This document shows positions 31,609 to 41,859 of a stretch of DNA of 64,000 nt, piece by piece. The position numbers and the translations under genes were made by a program. This DNA comes from Sweltsa coloradensis (lineage: Eukaryota; Arthropoda; Insecta; Plecoptera; Chloroperlidae): NCBI GenBank assembly GCA_024449915.1, contig JAMZAV010001445.1, forward strand, positions 124,001 to 188,000, written 5' to 3'. The notes under the pieces were generated by a model. It was not told the origin of the DNA, searched no databases, and saw only the letters and a program-made list of their open reading frames with translations. Each line of letters opens with the position of its first letter. Position 1 is the stretch's first letter.

Positions 31609-33167
31609 CTAGGAAACGCTTAAGTTCCGCCGCGTTGATGGATGAGCTTTTTAAAGTTTTTAGTTTGCGTACACATTGTAGGTGATTGTTGTCTAGTTTC
31701 TATTGTTACCTGTCAATTGGTATTATTTACCGTAAACAACTTATATTAAAAGCTTTCTTTCTTTAGATTCTGGCTTACTTTTTCTACTTTTTCTTTCAAA
31801 AGGTACTACATCACTATAACCTTAATGTCCAAGTATAATATGAACGTTCTAGCCCGACCCGTTTGGTCAGAATTGGCCCAAATGGCACGAAAATATCGCA
31901 CAAAAATAAAAAAACTTATATTAAAAGCTTTATTTCTATAGATTCTGGCTAACTTTTTCAATTTTTTCTTTCAGAATGCAATACATCACCATTACCTTAA
32001 TGTTCATGTGAAATATGAACGTTATAGCCCCACCCGTTTGGTCAGAATCGGCTCAAATGTCACGAAAATATCGCACTTAAAATCGAAAAAAATCGTAAAA
32101 GTACGATATTCACGAGAAATATTTCTTCGATTGTACCCAAAAACGTAGCAAGTCTAAGTTCAGAGATTTCGAAGGTACTGTTGAATTTTCATCAAGATCG
32201 GATTTGCCGTTTGCCCGGTAGAGAGCGAACAAACAGACAGACAGAAAAAAAAAACACCTGACGAGCTAAATTTTTTTGGGGGTCGGTGAAATTGAAGTCT
32301 TCGCTTCGCTCATCCAATAATAATATAGACATCTTGTTGGATGAGCGAAGCGTAGACTTCGATTTGACTTGGTGTTTTTTTTTTGTTTTTGGATGAGCGT
32401 AGCGAGCGAAGCGAGTGAAGCGAAGACTTCAATTTCACCGACCCCCCAAAAAATTTAGCTCGGGTGTTTTTTTGTTTGTTTTTGTTTTGGTATTTTTGTC
32501 TGTTTGTTCCCTCTACCGGGCAAACGGCAGATGCGATATTGATGATATTTAACAGGACCTTCAAAATCTCTGAACTTAGACTTGCTACGTTTTTGGGTAC
32601 AATAGAAGAAATATTTCTCATGAATATTGTACTTTTACGATTTTTTTCGATTTTTAGTGCGATATTTTCGTGACATTTGGGCCGTTTCTGACCAAACGGG
32701 TAAGGCTACAACGTTTATATTTCACATTGACATTAAGGTAATGGTGATGTATTGCTTTCTGAAAGTAAAAGTTGAAAAAGTTAGCCAGAATCTATAGAAA
32801 TAAAGCTTTTAATATAAGGTTTTTTGATTTTTTGTGCGATATTTTCGTCTCATTTGGGCCAATTCTGACCAAACGGGTGGGGCTACAACGTTCATATTAT
32901 ACATGGACATAAAGGTTATGGTGATGTACTACCTTTTGAAAGAAAAAATTGAAAAAGCTAGCCATAATCCATAGAAATAGAGCTTTTAATATAAGTTTTT
33001 TACGGTAAATTATACCAATTGACAAGAAACAAAAGAACTTGACAACAATCACCAATAATGCGTAGGCAGCAGAAGCAAAGCACTTACAAAAGTTAAGATA
33101 TCCCACGTTAACTTAAACTTTAAAAAAGCTCATCCATCAACGCGGCGGGACTTAAGCGTTTTCCTAG
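31609..33167. mobile_element. 1.56-kb palindrome of two inverted FB-C copies (Pal-2)
   Basis: The left end CTAGGAAACGCTTAAGTTCC and right end GGACTTAAGCGTTTTCCTAG mirror each other (one base differs at the next position). The left arm, 31609-32330, is FB-C on the minus strand; the right arm, 32393-33167, is FB-C on the plus strand. Between them lie extra FB-C start sequences (GGATGAGCGAAGCG twice). Arms differ by substitutions and small indels. A frame at 32310-32621 and others here are incidental. Confidence 0.85.
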
Positions 33168-33177
33168 TTTACTTACG

Positions 33178-33845
33178 TTACCCCAAGAAAAATAGCTCGG
33201 GTGTTTTATTTTTCTTATTTTTTTGTCTGTTTGTTCGCTCTCTACCGGGAAAACGGCATATGCGATCTTGATTGAAATTGGAGGGGACCTTCGAAATCTT
33301 TGAACTTAGAGCTGTATTGTTTTTGGGTACAACCGAAGAAATATTTCTCATAAATATCGTACTTTTACGATTTTTTTCGATTTTTAGTGCGATATTTTCG
33401 TGATATTTGGCAAACGGCTACTACGATATTGATGAAACTTTATAGGAACATTTAAAATCACTGAAATCATATATGTTATGATTTTAGAGACATTTGAAAA
33501 AATATTTCTTATGGAAATCGTACTTTTACGATTATTTCTTCGGATTTTAATACGATATTTTCGTGATATTAGAACCGATTTTGACCAAACGGGTGGGGCC
33601 ACAACGTTCATATTTTACATTGATATAAAGATTATGGTGATGTAGTGCCTCTTGAAAGAAAAAGTTGAAAAAGTTCGTCAAAATTCATAGAAATAAAGGT
33701 TTTAATATAAGCCTTTTACAGGTGTATAATGAACAAGTAATATCAAGTAACGAGAGAAAAAGTAAGGAGATTCCACATAAATATTCCAAAAAAAAGCTCA
33801 TCCATCAACGCGACAGGAAAAAGCGTTCGCGAAGCGGCCTAGTAT
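33178..33845 (+). mobile_element. FB-C element, third copy in direct succession
   Basis: Begins inside the element at CCAAGAAAAATAGCTCGGGT and ends AAGCTCATCCATCAACGCGA, AAAAAGCGTTCGCGAAGCGG. Has the doubled TTTTCGTGATATT region and CCAAACGGGTGGGGCCACAA. The first about 40 bp are missing. Confidence 0.8.
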
Positions 33846-33853
33846 TATTATTA

Positions 33854-34604
33854 TTACATAATTGCTTTCACAATGGGTTTTAAAATAGAATTCTGTTTTG
33901 ACAATGGCAACAATCAACTAATGTTTTGGTGGCTATTTGATCGTCCAAGTCGTGCTTTTCACAACCTTATCTTTTATAATCTTAGAAAGCAATATAATCA
34001 TTAAAAACTCCATAAACTCATTCTTTTAACTCACAATCGGCGCAATATGACCTAACCGGTTGAAGCGCCCTAGTTTCTCACACATGTTCTTGAAGGGTCC
34101 CAGGTGATTAGCGTCTCTGTTTTCACAGCAGGAGGTCCATGGCTCGATTCCTGCTAGAGTCAGAAGAATTTGCAAACGGTGACTTTGAAGCCTCCCTGGC
34201 AACGAGGCAAAAAAAATATAAAGCGGTTCCGAATTAGCCAATTTGTTGATTTTAGATCTGTACGTGGGTGGAATCGTGTCCAGCTTGATTGATCGGTGTT
34301 TCCTACTTAAATATTTCGATCTCTTGTTGATTGTTCGCTCGTCGATGGTGTCGGCGAATACACGATTGGCTTGGTCGGCTTGAAATTAAGTCCCCTACTG
34401 AAAATCAGTTCTGTGTTTGATTGGGTACCCAACAAAATATATACTTTTTTATTTATTTTATAAAGCATGCGTTGAATTCATTCAAAAAGATGCGCAGAGA
34501 CAACGTTGAACCTTGTTCACAATTGAAGTCACAGTAATGAAATAAATTACTTGAACTTTCTGTAGTGACGATTCTAAATAAATGTCTTCCAGTTCAATAT
34601 ACTA
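33854..34604 (+). repeat. Composite block, copy 2 (Rep-R + SINE-T + 145-bp tail)
   Basis: Rep-R variant (TTCTGTTTTGACAATGGC to CTAGTTTCTCACACATG), SINE-T with head (GTGATTAGCGTCTCTG, TGGCTCGATTCCTGC) and body to 34445, then CATGCGTTGAATTCATTC, AGAGACAACGTTGAACCTTG and CAGTTCAATATACTAG. Copy 1 lacks most of the SINE head. Confidence 0.7.
34085..34445 (+). mobile_element. SINE-T copy inside the composite block
   Basis: Head with GTGATTAGCGTCTCTG and a B-box-like GGCTCGATTCC, body ACGGTGACTTTGAAGCC, GGAATCGTGTCCAGCTTGAT, CGCTCGTCGATGGTGTCGG, tail TGAAAATCAGTTCTGTG. The B box has a T-to-C change. Confidence 0.7.
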
Positions 34605-34874
34605 GGGAAACGCCAAAGTCGTTGTTAAACGAGTGAGTGAGCCATGTGTTGAGTACCCGGTTACATTACTTTTATTCCCCCTACATTAGGCCTACCTAAC
34701 CTACCATAGCCTATAGAGAGGCGCATTGGTCTTACAGTTGACGCGCCCGTATACCTACAAAACTTAAAAAACAAATTATTTATACGAATATAAATATCAA
34801 ACATAAATGCAAATGTTCCCGAATACTCACCACATGACTCGCTCACTCGTCTAACAACGACTTTGGCGTTTCCC
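34605..34874. mobile_element. 270-bp MITE with long terminal inverted repeats
   Basis: GGGAAACGCCAAAGTCGTTG then TTAAACGAGTGAGTGAGCCA on the left pairs with its complement ending CAACGACTTTGGCGTTTCCC on the right; about 44 bp with few mismatches. The interior carries a Rep-L-type tail (GGCGCATTGGTCTTACAG, TTGACGCGCCCGTA). It sits at the end of the composite block's CAATATACTAG. Confidence 0.75.
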
Positions 34875-34899
34875 AAGTCTAGTTGGCTAAAGCGCCCTT

Positions 34900-35385
34900 A
34901 AGGCCGCTTTACACGGAGAAGTTGAAAAAGTAAAAAGTAAAAAGTGAAAACTGAAAAGAACGAGTAGGAAGAGAAAAAGAAATCCCCTGGTCGGGAAAGA
35001 TTTTGTAATTCCTAAATTGTATTTAAAAAATTATTAAACATGTTTTGAAATGCATATAACGCAGTGTAGTCTATCATCTGTGACAATACTATGGAAAACA
35101 TAGCCAGTACGAAATACGTGAAAATATTGCAAGGTTTACTCAATCTACGAGCGGAATTTGGGGGTACCTTGACGTCCAACATTCGACAGACCTTGCATGG
35201 GCACGGCATTTCACGGCCAGGCGAAAAACAAACAAAAAATATCTTTTCAAAATCTAAAACATTGTCGTTAAAATAATTTCTAAACATTGGAAGTCTATTT
35301 TTCAGTTTATCATTTCTTGTAGGTTCAAATCGCAATGAATCTTGCTGATTTTGTTAGCAGTTCTCAATAAACTCGTACCGGATGT
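34900..35385. other. Unassigned stretch with an A-rich tract
   Basis: 34925-34985 is A/G-rich simple sequence. Around 35066 a half of the 22621 hairpin recurs (GTGTAGTCTATCATCTGTG). A 61-codon plus frame and a 107-codon minus frame overlap at 35012-35335; neither resembles a family I know. Confidence 0.3.
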
Positions 35386-35540
35386 CTGTTTAAAATTTCA
35401 GCGCAATCTGTTCAGCGATTCGGCTGATTTTCAACGTACACACACACACACACACACACGCAGAAAAACAATTAGGGCCGTTTAAGTCGAATGGAAATCA
35501 CTACGTTCGCTACGCTCACTCGTTCAACTAGATTGTCAAT
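35386..35540. mobile_element. CA-microsatellite-bearing element end
   Basis: AAAATTTCAGCGCAATCTG, then ACGTACACACACACACACAC (CA run to about 35459), then CAGAAAAACAATTAGGG and CGCTACGCTCACTCGTTC. This type of layout, with text, a microsatellite and a CGCT-rich end, resembles 13.6-14.6 kb. Class unknown. Confidence 0.4.
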
Positions 35541-35637
35541 ATCGGGTACTCATGAGACTTCCCTACTCTTGCAAACACACAAAAGTAGAACTGCGTATAC
35601 ATGAAGGGTTTAAATATTTTTTAAAACAATCTAAGCC

Positions 35638-35962
35638 CCGTCTGGGTCCGGTTTAGAATTGACCCAGAGCATGGCTCTCCTTTACAATAAAGTCCATCTC
35701 GCAAACATTGGCTAGGGAGTATAATACTCCACCACACTTAGAGGCGATCTCTGGCAATCGTCGTCGAGGACCTTGCCCCCTTTCCTTGACGATCTCCTTT
35801 ACGACGACAACAATGACACAGTTACGATGACAAAGACGATGACGACCATGTCCTGAAAATCCCCCCCCCCCCAATGCTTTCTTCCCCCTACCAACGTTGG
35901 TTCTGACTAGCATGGGCCCCTCCTCCCCATATTCCCTAAGCTGGAGTAGCCGTGCAATAATT
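35638..35962 (+). repeat. Rep-L copy
   Basis: CTGGGTCCGGTTTAGAATTG, CCAGAGCATGGCTCTCC, CTCGCAAACATTGGCTAG, TGGCAATCGTCGTCGAGG, GATGACGACCATGTCCTG, CTAGCATGGGCCCCTCCTCC. The last 40 bp diverge. Confidence 0.75.
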
Positions 35963-36044
35963 ACCACGGTGTTTCGAAGCTGCGGGAGGGCGAAGTGTTG
36001 ATTGAATCTACCTGCCCGTATCGGTAACGTGGCGGCAAGTTTAC

Positions 36045-36360
36045 TCACACGCGAAACTAGAGGCGAGCTCCGGCAATCGTCGTCGGGGACACCTCCCCCC
36101 ACCATACCCTCCCTCTGCCCCCTGTACTTTGCCTGCGCCCGGCCTGATGTCGTCACAGCCACAGACTCCCCAGCCCCGACCCCGGCCACCTTCACCACGA
36201 CCTCCCCTTGCGTGTGGCTGGTTCTGACCAGTACAGGCCTGTCCACCCCGCGTCACCCCGTGTCACTCCTTACGTTCCTCCCTTCATTAACTAACTAATA
36301 AACCACAATATCATGCACAGGAGGCGCAGTATGACCTAACGGTTGACGCGCCCTTAAACC
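36045..36360 (+). repeat. Rep-L, variant subfamily
   Basis: Starts CGCGAAACTAGAGGCGAGCT and keeps TGGCTGGTTCTGACCAG, but replaces the GATGAC block with C-rich text. After the GGTTCTGACCAG hairpin it has GGCCTGTCCACCCCGCGTCA and TTACGTTCCTCCCTTC, then CACAGGAGGCGCAGTATGAC, GGTTGACGCGCCCTTAAACC. The same variant occurs at 53460-53690 and, in part, at 53745-54140. Confidence 0.7.
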
Positions 36361-36660
36361 AAATATCTTCTAACTAAGACTTCTTTATTTATTTATTTCC
36401 AGAAAAACAAATAATTTTTCTTATGCTATTACTATCATCACTATCAGTATGTCTTTTTTTATAAGTGAAATCTAGAAAATAATATAACTATCAAACACAT
36501 CAAACGGGCAATCATCAGCCAGTAAGTAGGGAAGTAAATTACTCCCCGAAACTAAAGGCGAGCTCTGGCAACCGTTACATTATTGGCATTAACTTTTATA
36601 TCACAGGCGACGCAATATGACCTAACCGGTTGAAGCGCCCTAGTGACTCATGTCGTCGTT
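36361..36660 (+). repeat. Rep-R with a Rep-L fragment inside
   Basis: LINE-type 3' UTR text (CTATTACTATCATCACTATC) is broken by Rep-L text (ATCATCAGCCAGTAAG, ACTCCCCGAAACTAAAGG, GAGCTCTGGCAACC, 36505-36575), then resumes as ATCACAGGCGACGCAATATG, GGTTGAAGCGCCCTAG, TGACTCATGTCGTCG. Confidence 0.65.
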
Positions 36661-36689
36661 TATAAATGTTCAGGTTCTTTGGGTTTAAA

Positions 36690-37085
36690 TCCTCTCATTT
36701 GGTGGAGGCGCCGGGTCAGACCTGCAAGTTCTGGATCAGGGGTAGGATTGGCCCAGAGAATAGGTCTTCTTAACGTTAAAGGCGATTTTCAAGAGATAAA
36801 GCATATTTCGCAAACTTCAGCTATATGTAGGGTAGCTTTCTCCCCGAAACTTAAAGCGAGCTCTGGCGGTCGTCGTCGGGGACACCTTCCCTTTCCTTGA
36901 AGACAGCTCCCCGACGACGATGACAATGACACAACGACCGACGACAAAGACGATGACGACCACGACGTGAGAAACCATCCTCCCTTCCATAACCCGTGGC
37001 TGGTTCTGACCAGTATGGGCCTTTCCTCCCCATATCCCCTAGACTAGAGTAGTGCATTTTAGACATAACGTTTGACGCGTCCTTA
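36690..37085 (+). repeat. Rep-L copy, complete
   Basis: GATCAGGGGTAGGATTGGCC, GGCGATTTTCAAGAGATAAA, GAGCTCTGGCGGTCGTCGTC, GACAAAGACGATGACGACC, GTGGCTGGTTCTGACCAGTA and TTTGACGCGTCCTTA, ending exactly at the palindrome. Confidence 0.8.
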
Positions 37086-39151
37086 TAGTCCGGGGTCTAT
37101 ACGCAAATTTGATGCCGAACCTAGGACAAATTGCAACAGAAGCGAATTTGGTATCATTAGATTCAGAAAACAAACTAATAACCTATAAAGAAACCCCTAA
37201 AATCCCTATAGGGTGGGTGGGTCTAATCATCCCCTGAATGAAAATGCAATAAATTGAATTTTAAAAAAATACATTTTTTAAACCTAGTATCCATGGTATG
37301 TAATCGAAGCTTTTTTAAGGGTTTTTCGAATAAAAAATATTTTAATTGTTTAAAATTAATTTTGTGGCCAGCAGAGGTCAATGAAGGTCAAATTTTGAAT
37401 TTTTTCAATATAATTTGGAAAAAGTTTTTCTATTGGCACAATAATGTTTAATGATTGCCTCATTGTTGTAAATAATTAGGAAATAGGTCACACTTGATAC
37501 GGCATGAGTCAATCATGGCAGAAAAAGGTTATTATTACAATCTGTAGGGCCATGAATAATACGAGTATGCAGTCAAACATCTGTTTACTTACGTTTAAGC
37601 GCACTCAAATCATGTTACGTAATAATGTAATTCACCGATAGAGGTTTCTCACGTACTACGCATCGAGACTCTATTTTGGGACGTACCTGGATCAAAACCC
37701 ACACTTTAAAATCCTTACTGAAGATTTTTTTCATGGATTTCATTAAATTAATTCGGTAAAATCTCAGATTAAGCCCCATAATATAGCCCTTGGATATTTT
37801 ATTTCCCACCAAATTTCCACCCCATAAGTAGAAGGCATTGAGGTTGTCTACGGGAAGATTTGATTTCACAAAACCTGTTACCTAGGTGCCTGCTATACAC
37901 TCAGGTACCTCGTAAAAAATACATTTTTTGCGTTTTCAAGGTGTTTCCCAGCTGCCATGAAACGTGTAATGAACTTTGAATACATCATAATCAGAGAAAT
38001 TTAGGTACCTAACAACCCACACTAATTTTCGTTGGGATGCGATCATTACTTCTGAGTTTAAAATGGGGTGAAAAATTATCAAAATCGCTTTTTTAACTCC
38101 TCTGAATTAGACACCTGGCAGAAAATTTAAAAATGCAAAAATGATAATTATTCATCCAATTTTTAACTCAGAAGGAATGATCGCATCCCTACGAAAATTA
38201 GCGTGGGTTGTTAGGTACCTAAATAGCTCTGATTATGACGTATTCAAAGTTCATTTCACGTTTCATGGCGGCTGGGAAACACCATGAAAACTCAAAAAAC
38301 GTGTTTTTTTTACGAGGTACCTGAGTGTATAGTACCTTATAGCGAGCACCTAGGTAATAGGTTTTGCAAAATAAAATCTTTCCATAGACAACCTCAATGC
38401 CTACTACTTATGGGGTGGAAATTTTGTGAAAATAACATATCCAAGGGCTATATTATGGGGCTTAATCTGAGATTTTACCGAATATATTTAAGGAAATCCA
38501 TGAGAAAAACATTCAGTGAGGATTTTTAAGTGTGGGTTTTGATATAGGTTCGTCCCAAAGTAAAGTCTCGATGCGTAGTACGTGAGAAACCTCTATCGGC
38601 GAATTACATTATTACGTAACATGATTTGAGTACGCCTAAACGCAAGTAAACATATTTTTGACTTCATACTCGTAGGTTCATGACCCTACAGATTGCAATA
38701 ATAACCTTTTTCTGCCATGATTGACTTATACCGTATCAAGTGTGCCCTATTTACTAATTATTTACAACAATGAGACAATCATAAAAAATTATCGTGCCAA
38801 TAGAAAAACGTTTACCAAATTATATTGAAAAAATACAAAATTTGACCTTCATTGACCTCTGCTGACCACAAAATTAATTTTAAACTATTGAAATGTTTTT
38901 TTTATTCAAAAGATCCTTAAAAAAGCTTTGATTACATACCATGGATACTAGGTTTCAAAAATGCATTTTTTTTAAATTCAATTTTATTACATTTTCATTT
39001 AGGGGATGATTAGACCCACTCACCCTATGGGGATTTAAGGGGTTTCTTTATGGTTATTTATTTTTGTTTTCTGAATCAAATGATACCAAATGTGCTTCTG
39101 TTGCAATTTGTCCTAGGTTCGGCCTCAAATTTGCGTATAGACCCCGGACTA
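37086..39151. mobile_element. 2.07-kb palindromic element (Pal-3)
   Basis: TAGTCCGGGGTCTATACGCA on the left and TGCGTATAGACCCCGGACTA on the right are exact reverse complements. The arms of about 1 kb stay alignable to a centre near 38115, with landmarks such as GGTTTCTCACGTACTACGCA / TGCGTAGTACGTGAGAAACC. TA at both outer edges fits a TA target. The arms differ at many sites, so this is a real, aged structure. Minus frame 37615-37869 and plus frame 38284-38529 are mirror images of the same arm text and not separate genes. Confidence 0.88.
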
Positions 39152-39345
39152 TTCCTCTTACGACATCCCCCACGACGATGATATAACACAACGAACAATG
39201 ACAAAGACTATGACGACCGCGAAGTGAGAAACCCCACCTTCTTCCTCCCCTTACCTTGGCTGGTTCTGATCAGCATGCCCCCTTCACCCCTAGGTTAGAG
39301 TTACACATAATTATCTTGAGAGCTGTCGCACCATTATTTCAAATA
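39152..39345 (+). repeat. Rep-L, right part
   Basis: CGACGATGATATAACACAAC, GAACAATGACAAAGAC, GACGACCGCGAAGTGAG and TGGCTGGTTCTGATCAGCAT follow Rep-L from its middle. The left part of this unit is missing next to the palindrome. Confidence 0.7.
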
Positions 39346-39357
39346 AACTTCGAGCCT

Positions 39358-39640
39358 CCCCGTCTGGGCCTAGGGTAAAATTGGCCCAGAGCATGGCTCT
39401 GCAAATCACAAAAGGCGATTCAAGAAGAAAAGTCCACCTCACAAACATCAGCTAGTAAGAGCGAATTATATTACTCCCCGAAAGTAGAGGCGAGCTCTGG
39501 CAGTCGTCGTCGGGTACACCTCCTCCTTCCCTTGACGACCACCCCTACAACAATAGGCTCCTCCTCCCCATATCCTCCAGGATAGTGACTCATTATGACG
39601 TTACGGTTGACGCCCTCATTTTAAGTAATTCCTAATTAAA
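39358..39640 (+). repeat. Rep-L copy with internal deletion
   Basis: From GTCTGGGCCTAGGGTAAAAT to GTCGTCGGGTACACC and ACGACCACCCC, then directly CTCCTCCCCATATCCTCCAG and GGTTGACGCC. The GATGAC block and the CTGGTTCTGACCAG hairpin have been lost. Confidence 0.75.
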
Positions 39641-40025
39641 TAATAATCAAACACCCGGTTCCAACATAAGTCTGGTCGAGGGTGACGTATCACCAGTTTC
39701 TAGGGCTGTGGACTTTCAGTGCTTGCTAGCCAGGCTCAACACATCATATTCTTCGATGTCTTCTATAACGGGTGTTTCTATTAATTCTCTCCATTTCTTT
39801 CTGTCATCCTAGAGTGTTTCTTAATTGATTTTCTCCCATGATTTCCCTCTTTTTCAACGTCCCATTTTATTTGGCCCCTCCATCTATCTCTTGGGCGCCC
39901 AACTCTTCTTACTCCTCTCTCCACCACCCCCCTCCCCCATGTGCGTTCGAATTCTCTTTTTGGGATTCAATCTTGCTTCATTCTTCGTACGGGCCCATAC
40001 CACGAAGTCTTACTCTTCCCTTTTT
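39641..40025. other. Unassigned, pyrimidine-rich stretch
   Basis: Rich in CT tracts (39835-39960). The 79- and 71-codon plus frames here overlap in different registers and are low complexity. Nothing recognised. Confidence 0.3.
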
Positions 40026-40029
40026 TTTA

Positions 40030-40240
40030 GTAATTTATTTAATAAAATGTTAATCACTAAATAATTTTTTTTCTATTGCTATTAATATCATCACCAACAT
40101 TTTATTTCCTTTTTAATTAAGAAAACAATATAATCATTTAACACACCATAAACTCATTTCAATTACTTAAAATATAACATGATTTCAATATGACATGAAC
40201 GGTTGAAGCGCCCTAGTTTCTTAGGTCGTCATAAATCTTC
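40030..40240 (+). repeat. Rep-R (I-clade LINE 3' end)
   Basis: GCTATTAATATCATCACCAA, GAAAACAATATAATCATTTA, ACACACCATAAACTCATTTC and the terminus ATATGACATGAACGGTTGAA, GCGCCCTAG, TTTCTTAGGTCGTC. The left arm of the GGCGC stem is lost here. Confidence 0.7.
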
Positions 40241-40249
40241 TTCAGCTTA

Positions 40250-40570
40250 TCTTTAAAAGCGACGAAAGAGATAAAGTCCGTCTCACGAATATCAGCTTAC
40301 TATAAGATGTGTACTCCCTAAAACTAGAGGCAAGCTCTGGCAATCGTCGCCAAGGACCCTCGCCCCTTCCCTTGACGACCTCTTCGACGACGACGACGAC
40401 GACGTATGACCATGTCAACAAAGACGCTGACAAAGACGATGACGACCGCGACGTGAGACCCCCCTTTCCCTTTCCCTTCGGCTGGTTCTGACCAGCATGG
40501 CCCCTGCCCCTATGTCCCCTAGGCTAGAGTGATGCATCAGGACCTAACGGTTGACACGCCCTAAATCTTA
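40250..40570 (+). repeat. Rep-L copy
   Basis: AAAGCGACGAAAGAGATAAA, GTCCGTCTCACGAATATCAG, AAACTAGAGGCAAGCTCTGG, a run of GAC triplets with expansion (CGACGACGACGACGACGACG) and GGCTGGTTCTGACCAGCATG to GGTTGACACGCCCTAAATC. Confidence 0.78.
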
Positions 40571-40609
40571 ATGAACAAAAAATTAACTAAACTAGTTTTT
40601 ACCTTCTAG

Positions 40610-41325
40610 CTTCGTTTGGGCCAGGGGTAGAATTGGCCCAGAGCATGGCTCTGCTAATCGTATAGGTAGAGCTGTGAAGAAATAGCATTTATATTCCGAA
40701 TATTTAGCATTAATTTTTCCAAATTAGGCATTTTGTAGCATTAATTTTCTTCTTTCCACCAAAACTCCAAATGTGGGTAGTTTCTCGTATTTTTAATGGG
40801 GAATGAATTCAAATTATGCTTTAAAGAAACATTTCAATTCAGTGTTGTCACATTAAACGTTAGAATACAATGCTAAACCAATTCCCAATTGGTACAGGTA
40901 AACCTTATTTTCAGTAAATTTAGTATTTTGTAGCGTTTTCAAGAATTTACACTCACTGATTTAGCATCAATAACCTAAAACGCTAAATTTTCATGCCTCT
41001 ACCTATAGGCGATTCAAGACAAAAATTCCACCTCGCAAACATAAGCTTGTAAGAGGGGAGTATATTATTTCTTGAAACTAGAAGAGAGCTCTGGCAATCG
41101 TCATTGGGGACACCACCCCCTTCCCTTGACGACCTCCCCTACTACGATGACAATGACACAATGAACGATAACGACCGTGACGTAAGAAACCCCCTTCCTC
41201 CCCTTACCCGTGGCTAGTTCTGACCAGCATTGGATCTCCCCCCCCCGCCCCTAAGGTTATAGAGTTGCGCATTATGACCTTACGGTGGCGCGTCCTTAAA
41301 CCGAATAAACAAAATTTACTCAAAG
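40610..41325 (+). repeat. Rep-L copy split by a MITE
   Basis: TTTGGGCCAGGGGTAGAATT to CATGGCTCTGCTAATCG, then the MITE at 40661-41007, then GGCGATTCAAGACAAAAATT and on to GGTGGCGCGTCCTTAAACCG. Removing the MITE restores the usual junction. Confidence 0.8.
40661..41007. mobile_element. 347-bp MITE with TATAGGTAGAG ends
   Basis: TATAGGTAGAGCTGTGAAGA at the left and the complement of TCATGCCTCTACCTATA at the right give imperfect inverted repeats of about 26 bp. Flanking Rep-L text shows the insertion point and a TA duplication is plausible. The interior has recurring TAGCATTAATTTT words and no coding capacity. Likely Tc1/mariner-like by target preference; no transposase to confirm. Confidence 0.8.
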
Positions 41326-41332
41326 TAAACAA

Positions 41333-41626
41333 ATGTATACGTCTCGACTCTCACGAAGAGAAGAGGTGGTATTGTCTAGAATTCGAATAGGCCACACACG
41401 TCTTACTCACGGATATCTCTTAACCAGAGAAAAGGTTATTCCCATATGTGACACATGTGATGTACCTTTAACCGTACATCATATGCTAGCAGAATGTACC
41501 AAATATGATGCCTTGCGCACGCAATTTGATCTCTCCCAATCATATGAAGAACTTTTATCATATGATAACGGCGACAAACTTTCTAAATTTCTCATCCATA
41601 AAAATCAATTAATTAACAAAATTTAA
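41333..41626 (+). pseudogene. I-clade LINE ORF2 C-terminal fragment
   Basis: Best preserved copy of the LINE's C-terminal end: TSRLSRREEVVLSRIRIGHT, RLTHGYLLTREKVIPICDTC, DVPLTVHHMLAECTKYDALR. The C-x2-C (CDTC) and H-x4-C (HHMLAEC) spacing and the RIGHTRLTH motif fit the I-clade RNase H/zinc end. The apparent ATG is accidental since the reading frame is cut by 5' truncation. Ends in a stop after QLINKI. Confidence 0.78.
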
Positions 41627-41858
41627 TTCGCATAATACGCATTTCTTTAATTTCGTTATTTTCATTCAAATAGATAGGTAACTTTTATTTTACTATTACT
41701 TTCACTATCATCAATTAATTTTGTTATGTATACACTAAGAAAACAATCTTATCATCAAACATATTTGCCTTAACTCATCTCATTTACTTTAATTCACAGG
41801 CGGCGCAGTATGACGTAACCGGTTGAAGCGCCCTAGTTTCTCACGTCGTAGTATATCG
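41333..41858 (+). mobile_element. I-clade LINE, 5'-truncated copy
   Basis: The coding end is followed by about 170 bp of AT-rich 3' UTR, then AATTCACAGGCGGCGCAGTA, TGACGTAACC, GGTTGAAGCGCCCTAG and TTTCTCACGTCGTAG. It follows a Rep-L copy by only a few bases. Confidence 0.78.
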
Positions 41859-41859
41859 T

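Noticed and set aside
10490..34160. tRNA genes at the SINE heads
   Set aside because: The B boxes are good but the anticodon arms do not fold, and the same SINE body follows each head. They are SINE promoters, not tRNA genes.
37615..38529. Two related proteins encoded at 37615-37869 (minus) and 38284-38529 (plus)
   Set aside because: They are the two arms of the same palindrome read in mirror image.
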